Positions 49,250-59,093 are shown, counted from the stretch's first letter. The stretch is 64,000 nt of DNA from an uncultured Alteromonadaceae bacterium (GCA_913056495.1 CAJXMO010000008.1:119758-183757); one strand, 5' to 3'. A program made the numbers and translations. Notes: generated by a model from the sequence alone, not told the origin.

Positions 49250-50815
49250 ATGTTTAATTTAATTACAAACGAAAAATATAATGTCAAAAATGACATGCTA
49301 TCGGGGATAACCGTTGCTTTGGCACTGGTACCTGAAGCGGTTGCTTTTGCATTCGTGGCCGGTGTTGAGCCTATGATAGGCTTGTATGCGGCATTTATGA
49401 TGGGGTTGTTAACCTCTGTTTTTGGCGGTCGTCCTGGGATGATTTCGGGTGCAACCGGTGCAACTGCGGTTGTCATGGTGTCTTTGGTCGCGCTGCATGG
49501 TGTCCAGTATTTATTTGCCGCTGTGATACTGGCTGGTTTACTGCAAATACTGGCTGGTATATTCAAACTGGGTAAATTTATCCGCATGGTACCGCATCCT
49601 GTGATGCTCGGTTTTGTGAACGGGTTAGCTATCGTTATTTTTCTTGCTCAAATGGGTCAGTTCAAATTTTTGGATGATATTGGCCAGTGGCAGTGGCTAC
49701 AGGGCGAAAGCTTATGGATAATGCTAGGCCTGGTTGCTCTGACGATGGCGATTACGCATTTTTTACCTAAATTAACCACAGCGATTCCTTCAGGTCTGGT
49801 TGCGATAGTCGCCGTAACCGGGATTGTTATCGGCTTAGATTTAGAAGCCAGAACCGTGATTGATTTTGTGCGGGATATGCTACCGCCTGAACAGGCCGCA
49901 ACGGCTTCACTTGAAGGTGAATTGCCAAGTTTTGCTATTCCTATGGTGCCATTCACACTAGAAACCCTTTATATTATCTTCCCAACGGCACTGATTATTG
50001 CTGCAATCGGTTTAATTGAATCTTTATTAACACTGACTTTAATTGATGAAATTACAGGTACGCGTGGCCGAGGTAACCGTGAATGTATTGGTCAGGGTAT
50101 TGCAAATACTACCAATGGCTTTTTTGGTGGCATGGGTGGCTGTGCTATGATTGGCCAAAGTATGATCAACATTAATTCAGGTGGGCGAGGTCGCTTATCG
50201 GGTATAACTGCTGCAGTTGTATTGCTTGGATTTATTTTGTTTGCTTCCGGGTTGATCGAAATGATCCCATTGGCAGCCTTGGTCGGCATTATGTTTATGG
50301 TTGTACTTGGCACATTTGAATGGTCTTCATTCCGGATTATACGCAAAATACCGGCAACAGATGCCTTTATTATTGTATTGGTTTCTGGTGTTACTGTGGC
50401 CTTTGATTTGGCTATTGCGGTTATTGTGGGTGTCATTGTCTCAGCCCTGGTATTTGCTTGGAAACATGCAAAGCATATTCAGGCTGATACTTACATTGAT
50501 GAAAATGGTTACAAAGTTTATGACTTACGCGGGCCTGTTTTCTTTGCTTCAATTGCGGATTTTAAAACCCTATTTACACCCGAAACTGATCCTGAGCATG
50601 TTGTTATTGAATTCAAACGCTCCAGAGTAAGCGATCATTCCGGCATTGAAGCCCTGGATGGTTTGGCCGAAAAGTATGAAGCGCTGGGTAAAAAGCTACA
50701 TTTACGCCATCTTAGCCCTGAGTGCCGACAGCTACTGAAAAAAGCGGGTAGTTTATGTGAGGTGAATATTATGGAAGATCCTGACTATCATGTCGCAACA
50801 GATGAGCTTGCATAA
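49250..50815 (+). CDS. SulP-family anion transporter with STAS domain
   Basis: 521 residues. About 400 residues with 10-14 membrane segments, starting [27 protein letters not shown] (more than a helix; signature at residues 15-41), followed by a cytoplasmic STAS domain (about 415-510) with [20 protein letters not shown]. Members carry sulfate, bicarbonate or other anions. The substrate is not evident; the Na-dependent bicarbonate transporter BicA belongs to this family, which is a possibility for a marine bacterium. Single gene with a strong terminator. Confidence 0.9.
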   Translation: MFNLITNEKYNVKNDMLSGITVALALVPEAVAFAFVAGVEPMIGLYAAFMMGLLTSVFGGRPGMISGATGATAVVMVSLVALHGVQYLFAAVILAGLLQILAGIFKLGKFIRMVPHPVMLGFVNGLAIVIFLAQMGQFKFLDDIGQWQWLQGESLWIMLGLVALTMAITHFLPKLTTAIPSGLVAIVAVTGIVIGLDLEARTVIDFVRDMLPPEQAATASLEGELPSFAIPMVPFTLETLYIIFPTALIIAAIGLIESLLTLTLIDEITGTRGRGNRECIGQGIANTTNGFFGGMGGCAMIGQSMININSGGRGRLSGITAAVVLLGFILFASGLIEMIPLAALVGIMFMVVLGTFEWSSFRIIRKIPATDAFIIVLVSGVTVAFDLAIAVIVGVIVSALVFAWKHAKHIQADTYIDENGYKVYDLRGPVFFASIADFKTLFTPETDPEHVVIEFKRSRVSDHSGIEALDGLAEKYEALGKKLHLRHLSPECRQLLKKAGSLCEVNIMEDPDYHVATDELA

Positions 50816-50880
50816 GAGATATACCAGGCAAATATCGACTTGGCGTTGATATTTGCTTAAGTTTTTCTCACTCACCATAG

Positions 50881-50909
50881 AAAATGCCGCGTAATAACGC
50901 GGCATTTTT
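50881..50909. terminator. Bidirectional Rho-independent terminator
   Basis: 12-bp perfect stem (50881-50892 with 50897-50908) with a 4-base loop. T-rich on the plus strand after it and A-rich before it, so it can end both the SulP gene and the converging bamE. Confidence 0.85.
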
Positions 50910-50933
50910 AGTGATAACGGTTAGATTAAATCA

Positions 50934-51266
50934 CTATAAATCGAGTGATTTTTCAAAATCTTCAGGCTTATCAATCGAACCTTGCAAATCCTTGAGTTGG
51001 TTGTTTTCAAACTGCAAGGTTAACTCTATTCGTTTATTTGGACGACCATCGCCGTAATTAACATGGTAAAGGTAATACCAGGTATCTTGATTAAAGGCAT
51101 CTTCAATAATGGGTTTGCCTAACACATAAGCAACTTGTTCTTTTGACATGTTCTGTCTGAGTTTATCTACGTCATCTTTCTCTATATAGTTGCCTTGTCG
51201 GATATCGATGCGATAGGCACAACTGGCTAATGCTAATGCCAGTAAAATGGTCATAATGGATTTCAT
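50934..51266 (-). CDS. bamE: Outer membrane protein assembly factor BamE
   Basis: 110 residues. Lipobox LASC (Cys16) after a short signal. The family motif QGNYIEKDDVDKLRQNMSKE is followed by VAYVLGKPIIEDAFNQDTWYY. A lipoprotein of the BAM complex that inserts beta-barrel proteins. priC lies upstream on the same strand, 91 bases away. Confidence 0.94.
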   Translation of the reverse strand: MKSIMTILLALALASCAYRIDIRQGNYIEKDDVDKLRQNMSKEQVAYVLGKPIIEDAFNQDTWYYLYHVNYGDGRPNKRIELTLQFENNQLKDLQGSIDKPEDFEKSLDL

Positions 51267-51357
51267 CTAGTGCTCTTATAGTTGCTTCTAATAAATTTTA
51301 CTGCGGTGCAGTATATCTTGATTTTGAGATAGACAAAAGGTTCACTCTGTTTAAAGA

Positions 51358-51864
51358 TTATTTGTAATACCGGTTAGTACCATAACCTTTTTGTTCTATT
51401 TTACTGATTTGCTCTTCCAGTTTGATAATGGCCGCTAAACAACGCTCGCGGCGTTTAAAAAGTGAGTGTTCTGGCGGTAGGTTAGGGTTTAACCTGATTT
51501 GGTCATCAAACTGAGCTAAATACTGACGATATTGCGCCAGCGTTTTGTGCATTTTACCAATTCGGCTTTTATATTCGGTTGCGGCGCTGGATTCAACAAT
51601 TTTATGATTTAATGCCAGTTTGGCTAACAGGTCTAACTGGTCATTTAATCTGTCCGCCAGTCGCTCATTTTCTGAGGTTGAGTCATTAAACGCTAGTTCT
51701 ACTAATTGCTGTGTCTCATCAAAATAGTCAGTCAGTTTTTCCGACTGGCAGATAAAGCTTTGATGAGACTGTAAAATACTGACTATTTTTTCCTGATCCG
51801 GGTTTTCGTTGAGCTTTTTTGTGAGTTTGCTCAAGGTTTCCACAACTTGTTGGTATAACGACAT
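51358..51864 (-). CDS. priC: PriC-like primosomal replication protein N''
   Basis: 168 residues, wholly helical. The C-terminal half (KMHKTLAQYRQYLAQFDDQI and then RRERCLAAIIKLEEQISKIE) has the spacing of the PriC family: a hydrophobic Tyr-rich helix, then an arginine/cysteine-containing closing helix. PriC helps reload DnaB at stalled forks. PriC sequences diverge strongly, so this is a probable rather than a certain call. The alternative is an unknown coiled-coil protein. Confidence 0.6.
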   Translation of the reverse strand: MSLYQQVVETLSKLTKKLNENPDQEKIVSILQSHQSFICQSEKLTDYFDETQQLVELAFNDSTSENERLADRLNDQLDLLAKLALNHKIVESSAATEYKSRIGKMHKTLAQYRQYLAQFDDQIRLNPNLPPEHSLFKRRERCLAAIIKLEEQISKIEQKGYGTNRYYK

Positions 51865-51967
51865 TTTATTCTCTTATATGATCGCGATTTGTTCGTAGCG
51901 CATTTTAACCTGTTAGGCTAAGCTTAAGTTAGATATAAATCCAGAATAATTCAAAGGTGCAAATTCG

Positions 51968-53440
51968 ATGAGACTCGAAATCTGTTGTGAAAACCGACTT
52001 GGCATCACGCAGGACATACTTGAAATATTAGTGCGTCATCAAATTGATTTGCAGGGAATTGAAGTACACGCAGAAAAAATTTATCTCCATTTTCCAAGTA
52101 TTGAGTTTGCTGAATTTCAGCATTTAATGCCAGAAATTAGATTGATAAATGGTGTTAAGGATGTCAAAACGATTCAATTTATGCCTTTTGAACGTCAGCA
52201 TTATGAGTATGAAATTGCGCTCAAGAGTGAACTGTCTGCTTTAGTTTCGGTTGACGAAAAAGGTAAAATTATTCATCTAAACCAAGCGGCTATTAATCTG
52301 TTTAATGCTCAGGATGAAACCGAATTGGGTAATGTATCCGGTTGGGTTAAAGGCGTTAATATACAACGTTGGTTAGACGGCAAAAGTCGAGAAAAACTGC
52401 TCCAGGTTGGTGAAGTTGAGCAACAGACTGTTCAATTGGAGTTGTTCCCAATTTGGTTGCCCGGTGAGCAGAAAACAGACACGTTTTCCGGCGCGGTAAT
52501 TCGGTTTAAGCTCAGTCAGGCTCCCTATCCCCAGGCCAATCAACAGGCATTTATATTAAATAAAGCTGTGCAGCAGGCTTCGAGTAGTAAAAAATTAATT
52601 CGGGATTTAAAAAAACTGGCCAGAACAGAGTTACCTCTAGTTCTGGAAGGAGAGGCTGGCACAGGTAAACATTATTTTGCTTCACTCTGTCATTATCTAA
52701 GTGCTCATTCTACTCAATCTGTACAGACCATTGAATGCATTGGATTAGACATATTAAAGATGGCTGAAAGTTTAAGCGCTTTTACTCAGAACAATCGACT
52801 CGGTAGCATCATTTTTCGCCATGTTGATCAGTTATGTGCTGAAGGGCAAAGTTATTTATTGGAGCAACTGAAACAATCGAAGATTCCCTGCCGGTTAATA
52901 TTTACCAGTCAGAAGAGCCTGATGTTTTTAATTAATGAAGGATCTTTTGATGAAAATCTGTATCAAACCATTAATAAGCAGCATCTGGCTGTTCCGCCCT
53001 TGCGGGAACGGGAAGCGGATCTACCCATGCTGGCTGAATTCCTCATTCGAAAGGCATGTAGTCAGTTTGAAAAAGCACCACTTAAGTTATCTAAATCTGC
53101 GCTGGAGGCGGTTAAACAGCACACTTGGCTGGGGAATGTCTCCCAGTTGGAGCAGGTGCTCACGCAAGCTGTGCAGATTTCGAATCAGGATGCAATTGAA
53201 GTAGCCGATCTACAGCTGATTGATAATGATGAACAAGCTTATAATTTACAGACAGATTTAAACGGGTCGTTAGATGAGGCCGTTAAGCGGTTTGAAAATG
53301 CCTTATTAAGGCAGCTATACCCTCATTACCCAAGTACCAGGCAACTAGCCCAAAAATTGGGGTTAAGTCACACCGCAATTGCTAATAAGTTAAGAGATTA
53401 TGGTATCAATAAACATACGGTGAAGGTTATTAAGAATTAA
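51968..53440 (+). CDS. tyrR: TyrR-type aromatic amino acid regulator with degenerate ATPase domain
   Basis: 490 residues. ACT domain at the N-terminus (MRLEICCENRLGITQDILEI), PAS domain (about 80-185), central AAA+-like domain (about 205-425), and the Fis-type helix-turn-helix HYPSTRQLAQKLGLSHTAIA followed by NKLRDYGINK. The ATPase is damaged: Walker A ends GTGKH instead of GKS/T, the GAFTGA loop is missing, and Walker B reads SIIFRHVDQL without the Asp-Glu pair. Regulation by Tyr/Phe through ATP-dependent hexamers, known for E. coli TyrR, may therefore be altered. The 3' end overlaps the converging rhombosortase by 11 bases. Confidence 0.9.
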   Translation: MRLEICCENRLGITQDILEILVRHQIDLQGIEVHAEKIYLHFPSIEFAEFQHLMPEIRLINGVKDVKTIQFMPFERQHYEYEIALKSELSALVSVDEKGKIIHLNQAAINLFNAQDETELGNVSGWVKGVNIQRWLDGKSREKLLQVGEVEQQTVQLELFPIWLPGEQKTDTFSGAVIRFKLSQAPYPQANQQAFILNKAVQQASSSKKLIRDLKKLARTELPLVLEGEAGTGKHYFASLCHYLSAHSTQSVQTIECIGLDILKMAESLSAFTQNNRLGSIIFRHVDQLCAEGQSYLLEQLKQSKIPCRLIFTSQKSLMFLINEGSFDENLYQTINKQHLAVPPLREREADLPMLAEFLIRKACSQFEKAPLKLSKSALEAVKQHTWLGNVSQLEQVLTQAVQISNQDAIEVADLQLIDNDEQAYNLQTDLNGSLDEAVKRFENALLRQLYPHYPSTRQLAQKLGLSHTAIANKLRDYGINKHTVKVIKN

Positions 53441-54032
53441 GATTTTTGTGTCCACGCTTGCAAGCTTTTTGACCACAATAGTAGAACAAGCCAAAAAGCG
53501 CACCAGCCAAATGCGCTTTTGTAGCAACTGCCACACCAATTAACTCCTCGGTCGACTGACTGGCGCCAAAAAATTGCTCGTAAAATAGCTTGCAAATTAG
53601 CGCTGCTAACAACAGGTAACCGGTTTGTTCTCTCTGACCGATATCTTTTAATGCCCCCCAACACACCAATGCGTGTAATACACCGGAAAATCCAAAATAA
53701 ATATCTATTTCACTGAAAATGGTTAAAAAAGCTGAAATAAATAAACAGGACAGGATAATGAGAATTGATATGCTTCTGGCCTGATAATAATGCCCGTGCA
53801 GGCTCCAGAGGGCGAGTAAGGCGGCTGAGTTCATTAAAAGGTGGTGAATGTTGGAGTGAACAAAATGACCTGTTACTATGCGCCAGAATTCTGCAAGCTG
53901 AATGTTGGAGACATGAAATTCAAATAAGGGAAACTGAGTCTGAATTAACTGAATCAGACTCAACAGAATCAGCCAGGTCAGAACAAACGGTAGGTTTTTC
54001 CAGGCAAGCTGAGATATGAGTGTTTTAATCAA
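53430..54032 (-). CDS. rrtA: Rhombosortase (rhomboid-family intramembrane serine protease)
   Basis: 200 residues with about six membrane helices. Helix 2 region FVHSNIHHLLMNSAALLALW is rhomboid-like. The catalytic serine is in YFGFSGVLHALVCWG (GxSG) and the histidine in TKAHLAGALFGLFYY. Length and the SGVLH motif fit the rhombosortase branch, which cleaves proteins bearing a GlyGly-CTERM tail, usually type II-secreted enzymes. I see no such tail on proteins in this window, so substrates lie elsewhere. Confidence 0.82.
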   Translation of the reverse strand: MIKTLISQLAWKNLPFVLTWLILLSLIQLIQTQFPLFEFHVSNIQLAEFWRIVTGHFVHSNIHHLLMNSAALLALWSLHGHYYQARSISILIILSCLFISAFLTIFSEIDIYFGFSGVLHALVCWGALKDIGQREQTGYLLLAALICKLFYEQFFGASQSTEELIGVAVATKAHLAGALFGLFYYCGQKACKRGHKNLNS

Positions 54033-54140
54033 AATTATTCAGTTTATTTTGAAAGTCATTATAAAGCCGAAAGTATAGCTTTAGAGTCCTTGTATACTCA
54101 AGCTATAAACACACAACAGATTTTACTTTAAGGATTATTT

Positions 54141-55889
54141 ATGCACTTCAAGCGCTTAAATCACCTGTTTTTCATTTTTGTTTTATTAGTGGTATCCAAC
54201 GCCACTATAGCTGAAGTGCAGCGCAGGGAAGCCAGAGACCCGGAAGCGGCAACCGGTTTTAATCAGCACAAACTGGTGACCTCAGCTCATGCAATGATTA
54301 GTGCTGCAAACCCTTACGCCAGCGAGATTGGACTAAGTATTCTTAAACAAGGCGGTAGCGCAATGGATGCCGCAGTTGCAATTCAAGCTGTTTTAACTTT
54401 GGTGGAGCCTCAGTCATCAGGTATTGGCGGAGGCGCTTTCATTTTGTATTGGGATCAAAACGAACGTGCATTATATGCTCTGGATGGGCGGGAAGTTGCG
54501 CCGAGTAATGCAAGTGAAAAACTCTTTTTTGAAGATGGTAAGGTTGTTAGCTGGCATCAGGCTGTAGTTGGGGGGCGATCTGTTGGTGTGCCTGGAGTGT
54601 TAGCGGCATTGGAATTAGGTCAACAAAAATGGGGTAAGCTCAGCTGGAAAAATTTATTTGCTCAGGCAATCGAATTAAGTGAAGCCGGGTTTGTTGTGTC
54701 TCCGAGGTTAGCAAAGCTAATCGCGCTTGAACTTAACCCAGGTTTAAAAAAAATGCCTGCTGCGAATGAATATTTTTATCCGGATGGTAAAGCTTTAAGC
54801 GCCGGGACTTTGAAAAAGAATCCGGCTCTGGCTGCGCAATTGAGAAACATAGCGACGCTAGGCAGTGATTATTTTTATCAAGGCGATCTGGCAAAAAAAA
54901 TAGTGAATGCTGTACAGAATAGCCCTATTGCACCCGGTTTATTAACGTTAAAAGACCTGCAGAGTTATCAGGCAAAAATTAGACAACCACTTTGTGGAGA
55001 CTATCACCAATATCAGGTGTGTGGATTCGGGCCTCCCAGCTCAGGCGGATTTACTGTATTGCAGATTCTCAAACTATTGGAACCCTATCAACTGGCCGAC
55101 TTAAAGCCTAACTCAATAGAAGCGCTCCATCTTTTTACGCAAGCATCTATGTTAGCTTTTTCTGATAGAAACCAATACCTTGCAGATGATGATTTTGTAG
55201 ATGTACCGTTAAACGCTATGTTAAAAGCGGACTACCTTAACCAACGTCGACAATTGATTGCGTCAGATAAAGCGATGAAAAAGGCAAAAGCCGGGCAAAT
55301 AAACCATTCCACCAATATGAATGGTGACACTTTGACCCAGCCGAATACCTCTCATATCAGTATTGTTGATCAGTGGGGTAATGCCGTTTCCATGACAACC
55401 AGCATTGAAATGGCTTTCGGCTCAACGGTTATGGTAGACGGTTTTTTATTAAACAACCAGCTGACCGATTTTTCTTTTTTACCGACAAAAGACAATCAAA
55501 AAGTAGCAAACCGGGTTCAGCCGGGTAAAAGACCGAGAAGTTCAATGGCGCCGACTATGGTCTTTCAGCAAGGTGAATTAGTTGGTGTGCTAGGTGCTCC
55601 GGGCGGTTCCAGAATCATTAATTATGTTGCTCAAACCTTAATTGCCAAAATAGACTGGCAGTTAGATATTCAGGCCGCAATTGATTTACCTAAAGTCACT
55701 AATATGAATGGTTCAACGTCGCTTGAAGCTCAAACTGGGTTGGTGAATTATACCGAACAATTTAAAGCATTAGGTCATAGGGTTAATATCAGAGAGCTCA
55801 ATAGTGGCCTGCATGCAATTTGGAAGCAGGGCAAATACTGGCAGGGTGCTGCCGATCCAAGGCGAGAAGGAATCGCTTTGGGTTACTGA
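54141..55889 (+). CDS. ggt: Gamma-glutamyltransferase
   Basis: 582 residues. Signal peptide (1-24), then the large subunit; autocleavage should occur just before Thr403 in NTSHISIVDQWGNAVSMT, which becomes the N-terminal nucleophile of the small subunit. Other motifs: SGIGGGAFILYWD and PPSSGGFTVLQ; the oxyanion and substrate region is GKRPRSSMAPT. It hydrolyses or transfers the gamma-glutamyl group of glutathione in the periplasm. Single gene, converging with the next one 8 bases on. Confidence 0.95.
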   Translation: MHFKRLNHLFFIFVLLVVSNATIAEVQRREARDPEAATGFNQHKLVTSAHAMISAANPYASEIGLSILKQGGSAMDAAVAIQAVLTLVEPQSSGIGGGAFILYWDQNERALYALDGREVAPSNASEKLFFEDGKVVSWHQAVVGGRSVGVPGVLAALELGQQKWGKLSWKNLFAQAIELSEAGFVVSPRLAKLIALELNPGLKKMPAANEYFYPDGKALSAGTLKKNPALAAQLRNIATLGSDYFYQGDLAKKIVNAVQNSPIAPGLLTLKDLQSYQAKIRQPLCGDYHQYQVCGFGPPSSGGFTVLQILKLLEPYQLADLKPNSIEALHLFTQASMLAFSDRNQYLADDDFVDVPLNAMLKADYLNQRRQLIASDKAMKKAKAGQINHSTNMNGDTLTQPNTSHISIVDQWGNAVSMTTSIEMAFGSTVMVDGFLLNNQLTDFSFLPTKDNQKVANRVQPGKRPRSSMAPTMVFQQGELVGVLGAPGGSRIINYVAQTLIAKIDWQLDIQAAIDLPKVTNMNGSTSLEAQTGLVNYTEQFKALGHRVNIRELNSGLHAIWKQGKYWQGAADPRREGIALGY

Positions 55890-55897
55890 GTTATTTG

Positions 55898-56803
55898 TTA
55901 ATAACGGGATTGCTCGATTTCTTCGAGCTCTTTCATAGTGACATTATATTGCTGATATTCGTTTGATAAGGTCTTAATATAAGGATTTTCAATTTTGATA
56001 ATATGCCGCTTACTCAGTTGGCTTGCTTTGATACTGCTTGCATAGTGTTTTAGCCATAGCCTTTGAAAGCTGCCGTTTTCCATTGCTAACATTAGGCCTT
56101 TTTCTACTCTTTTTGCGTTCTCTGTATTATCTGGGCTGGTGAAGAAGAATCTGGGCAGCGGGTAATGCAGGGCGATATGCTTATCAAAACTGAGCTTTGG
56201 GTATTTGGTTTTAAATATATTAAATTCAGTTAACCACTCATTGACCCCCCTAAAAAATAGCTCTGCACGTTGGTTTGATACCATTTCAAACATCTTGTCA
56301 TAGTTTGAAATTGAAAAAACAGAAAAGCCATTACTGCTGAGAATATTGGAATCTAACCAGCCGAGCCCCTGAACTATCGTTTTGTTTTTGAACTGGCCGG
56401 GCGTGTGTGCATTCTTTAATAAGTCGGGGGTTTGAGATGAAATTAACGAGATTCTATAACCAACAATGCCTCTTTCTAACGGAATGGGAATAGACATTAG
56501 CGAATTGGCTAGTTCATCATAATAAGAAAATTTAAAGAAAAAGTTTTTAAAGTGACCTTTTTTAGCCAGGGTTTCCGTCTGTTTTAAATCAATATTGGGA
56601 ATACTGGGTTTTAGTTCAAAGTCACCGTATTCGGGTTGAGTTAGGGTTAAGGCTAGCTCTAATAATTCTTTACCGTATATATGCCGGGTATCATTAAAGC
56701 CATTGGGGGCAAGGTAAACAAAGCTTTCTTTGGCTTGGGTACTGCAGGAAATGAACAAAACTGTAATTAAAATCGTTTTTGAAATAACCTTCAATGTACC
56801 CAT
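55898..56803 (-). CDS. Periplasmic solute-binding-like protein (SBP_bac_3 type), orphan
   Basis: 301 residues with a signal peptide (1-24, ending STQA). The fold pattern is that of small amino-acid-binding proteins: an N-terminal LAPNGFNDTRHIYGKELLEL, a middle part with NKTIVQGLGWLDSNIL, and then AELFFRGVNEWLTEF. It lacks a nearby permease or ATPase, so it is probably a sensor or accessory protein rather than a transporter part. Similar orphan proteins are numerous in Alteromonadales. The ligand is unknown. It is downstream of a lipoprotein gene by 16 bases and likely in the same transcript. Confidence 0.7.
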   Translation of the reverse strand: MGTLKVISKTILITVLFISCSTQAKESFVYLAPNGFNDTRHIYGKELLELALTLTQPEYGDFELKPSIPNIDLKQTETLAKKGHFKNFFFKFSYYDELANSLMSIPIPLERGIVGYRISLISSQTPDLLKNAHTPGQFKNKTIVQGLGWLDSNILSSNGFSVFSISNYDKMFEMVSNQRAELFFRGVNEWLTEFNIFKTKYPKLSFDKHIALHYPLPRFFFTSPDNTENAKRVEKGLMLAMENGSFQRLWLKHYASSIKASQLSKRHIIKIENPYIKTLSNEYQQYNVTMKELEEIEQSRY

Positions 56804-56819
56804 AAAAATACCGTTTTAG

Positions 56820-57263
56820 TTACCGATAAACATCAGCTTTTAATTTATCCACACGCCACTTACCCTGTTGTTTGAGCATGACCACTTTTTTTAAGTCACG
56901 AAAACGTTCACCGTTATACTGACCATCAAACATTAAAGTAACATAGGCTTTGTCATCATGACTTTCAATGATTGAAACGCCGGACATACTATTATCTTCT
57001 TCTATTTCAACATTGTCGTAGCGGCGGTTAAATAAAACTTTTTGAACTCGCTCTACAGTATAATAGCTTTTTAGAATTCGGCCATATTGTGGCGTCGCCA
57101 ATTTAGCCGCGGCTTCGAGATCCTGCTGGTTATAAATTGCATCAAAAAACTCAATTGCGACTTCACCGGGTTGCTCTGGCCCTAACGGGTTGTCACCACA
57201 GCTCTGTAAAAAAAGCGCTGCGCTAAGCCATAAACAGATACGGATTTTTTTAAATAGACTCAT
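56820..57263 (-). CDS. Small lipoprotein, probable NTF2-like/DUF4878 fold
   Basis: 147 residues. Lipobox LQSC (Cys22). The mature part starts PGEVAIEFFDAIYNQQDLEAAAKLATP, a pattern of NTF2-like lipoproteins where a helix is followed by curved strands, and ends KVVMLKQQGKWRVDKLKADV. No enzymatic motif is visible. It precedes the orphan binding protein by 16 bases. Function unknown. Confidence 0.7.
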   Translation of the reverse strand: MSLFKKIRICLWLSAALFLQSCGDNPLGPEQPGEVAIEFFDAIYNQQDLEAAAKLATPQYGRILKSYYTVERVQKVLFNRRYDNVEIEEDNSMSGVSIIESHDDKAYVTLMFDGQYNGERFRDLKKVVMLKQQGKWRVDKLKADVYR

Positions 57264-57440
57264 AAGATATTACACTTTAACTGTTTGATTCTTTTATCTA
57301 TTTATAAAACGATTTAGGGATGAAAAATCGATTATAGTTAGACAAGTATATATTGAGTCTAACATGTTTTTTTAATAAGTTGACTGAAGTAAAGAAAATT
57401 TTATCTGGCAGGGAAATAAAAAAGAAAGTGACTTAGAGAA

Positions 57441-57474
57441 TTAAGAAATAGCTGATAATTCAGCTATTTCTTAA
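57441..57474. repeat. Perfect 15-bp inverted repeat after cysK
   Basis: Arms 57441-57455 and 57460-57474 with a TAAT loop, ten bases after the cysK stop (minus strand). It lacks an immediate T run beyond the stem, but is the likely cysK terminator or 3' stabiliser. Confidence 0.6.
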
Positions 57475-57484
57475 GAGGTTTAAA

Positions 57485-58450
57485 TTATTGTACTAACTCA
57501 GCTTCGCTGAATACATCTGCAAATAACGGGCTACTTAAGTAGCGCTCTGCAGAGCTAGGTAAAATAACGACGATATTTTTATCTTTGTTTTCAGGTTTTT
57601 CAGCTAAGCGCTGTGCTGCAACAACAGCTGCACCAGAAGAAATACCGGCTAAAATACCTTCTTCTTTCATTAGACGGTGTGCCATAGCCATGGCATCTTC
57701 ATTTGATACAGCTTCAACACCATCAACTAATGATAAGTCTAAGTTACCCGGAATGAAGCCTGCACCAATACCCTGAATTTTGTGTGGTCCAGGTGTTAAA
57801 TCTTCGCCAGCCATTGCTTGAGCAATAACAGGAGAGTCAGTTGGTTCAACAGCAATAGACTGAATCGCTTTGCCTTTTTCTTTTTTGATATAGCGAGATA
57901 CACCTGTGATGGTGCCGCCTGTTCCTACACCGGCAACAAAGATATCAATATTACCATCTGTATCTTCCCAAATTTCAGGACCTGTCGTTTTTTCATGAAT
58001 TTCAGGGTTTGCCGGATTTTCAAACTGTTGTAATAAGATGTATTTATCCGGGTTGGCATCACGAATTTCTTCAGCTTTAGCAACAGCGCCTTTCATGCCC
58101 TTAGGACCTTCGGTTAAGACGATATTTGCACCTAATGCTTTTAACAATTTACGGCGCTCTAAACTCATAGTTGCCGGCATCGTTAAGGTGAGTTTGTAAC
58201 CACGTGAAGCTGCAACGAAAGCCAGTGCGATACCCGTGTTACCACTGGTTGGCTCTACAATTTCTTTGCCTTCAGTTAATAACCCTTTTTTCTCTGCGTC
58301 CCAAATCATGTTTGCGCCGATACGACATTTTACACTGAAACTTGGGTTGCGAGATTCGATTTTTGCGTAAACATTACCAGAAGTGACACGGTTTAGTTTC
58401 ACTAATGGCGTTTTACCAATAGAAAGGGAGTTATCTTCAAAAAATTTCAT
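57485..58450 (-). CDS. cysK: Cysteine synthase A (O-acetylserine sulfhydrylase)
   Basis: 321 residues from the ATG at 58450, seven bases after AAGGA; the ATG two codons upstream abuts that site. PLP-binding Lys41 lies in [11 protein letters not shown]; the substrate loop is [12 protein letters not shown]; the phosphate loop is [10 protein letters not shown]. It makes cysteine from O-acetylserine and sulfide. Single gene. The C-terminal residues ([13 protein letters not shown]) agree with the CysK rather than the CysM type. Confidence 0.95.
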   Translation of the reverse strand: MKFFEDNSLSIGKTPLVKLNRVTSGNVYAKIESRNPSFSVKCRIGANMIWDAEKKGLLTEGKEIVEPTSGNTGIALAFVAASRGYKLTLTMPATMSLERRKLLKALGANIVLTEGPKGMKGAVAKAEEIRDANPDKYILLQQFENPANPEIHEKTTGPEIWEDTDGNIDIFVAGVGTGGTITGVSRYIKKEKGKAIQSIAVEPTDSPVIAQAMAGEDLTPGPHKIQGIGAGFIPGNLDLSLVDGVEAVSNEDAMAMAHRLMKEEGILAGISSGAAVVAAQRLAEKPENKDKNIVVILPSSAERYLSSPLFADVFSEAELVQ

Positions 58451-58775
58451 ATTCATTCCTTATTATTATAAGAAAGCTTGAGGGTATGTTTACGTTTGGC
58501 GTATCAACCCGCCCTAGGATATCAGTATTAGCTTATACTGTTAAAAGTCAAACAGAAGTGCTTTTTTGTTATAACTAATAGCTATTTGCTCCAAACCAAA
58601 TAACATGATTTTGTGAGCGCTGTTTGCTATGTCTGAGGGGGGGAGATGTACAAAATAATCTGCAACTATACCTTGCAGAGAAAAACGCGGAATAACAATG
58701 CAATGATATCAAATGGACTCGTTATTAAATGAGCCCATTTTGATAATTTGCAACTGTTGAAAGAGTTGTCGTTGT
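58451..58775. other. Non-coding region upstream of cysK
   Basis: No gene seen. On the minus strand a TTGACT at 58546-58551 with TAATAC 15 bases later could be the cysK promoter, perhaps needing CysB. A run of G near 58640 and otherwise AT-rich sequence show nothing else I can name. Confidence 0.35.
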
Positions 58776-59093
58776 TTATGCGTCAGCGCAAGAGACAACA
58801 GAGTTATCTGCACCACCTACCGGAGAGGGAGAATAGTCATCTGCATCCCAGTCGTTTTCCCAGGTTTCACCGTTTAATAAATATTTAAATTGATAGGTTT
58901 CACCCGAATCCAGATCCAGATTGGCAGTGAAATCACCACTTTTGAGTTTTTTCATTGGTAATGCAGACTCATCCCAATCATTAAAATCGCCAACTAAAAA
59001 AACTTTATCAGCTTGTTTAGATTGTTCAGCGGTTAAACGGAAAGTAACTTTACAGACAGGTTTAGATTTAAGGTATTGCTTTTTCAGGCTCAT
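58776..59093 (-). CDS. Stand-alone CBM48/isoamylase early-set (glycogen-binding) domain protein
   Basis: 105 residues, a single beta-sandwich of the AMPK-beta/CBM48 type: VTFRLTAEQSKQADKVFLVG, then DFNDWDESALPMKKLKSG and GETYQFKYLLNGETW. Such modules usually sit at the front of glycogen-branching or debranching enzymes; here the domain is the whole protein. It could bind glycogen or act as a regulatory subunit. No glycogen gene is nearby. Similar small proteins are widespread in marine gammaproteobacteria; their role is not established. Confidence 0.82.
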   Translation of the reverse strand: MSLKKQYLKSKPVCKVTFRLTAEQSKQADKVFLVGDFNDWDESALPMKKLKSGDFTANLDLDSGETYQFKYLLNGETWENDWDADDYSPSPVGGADNSVVSCADA

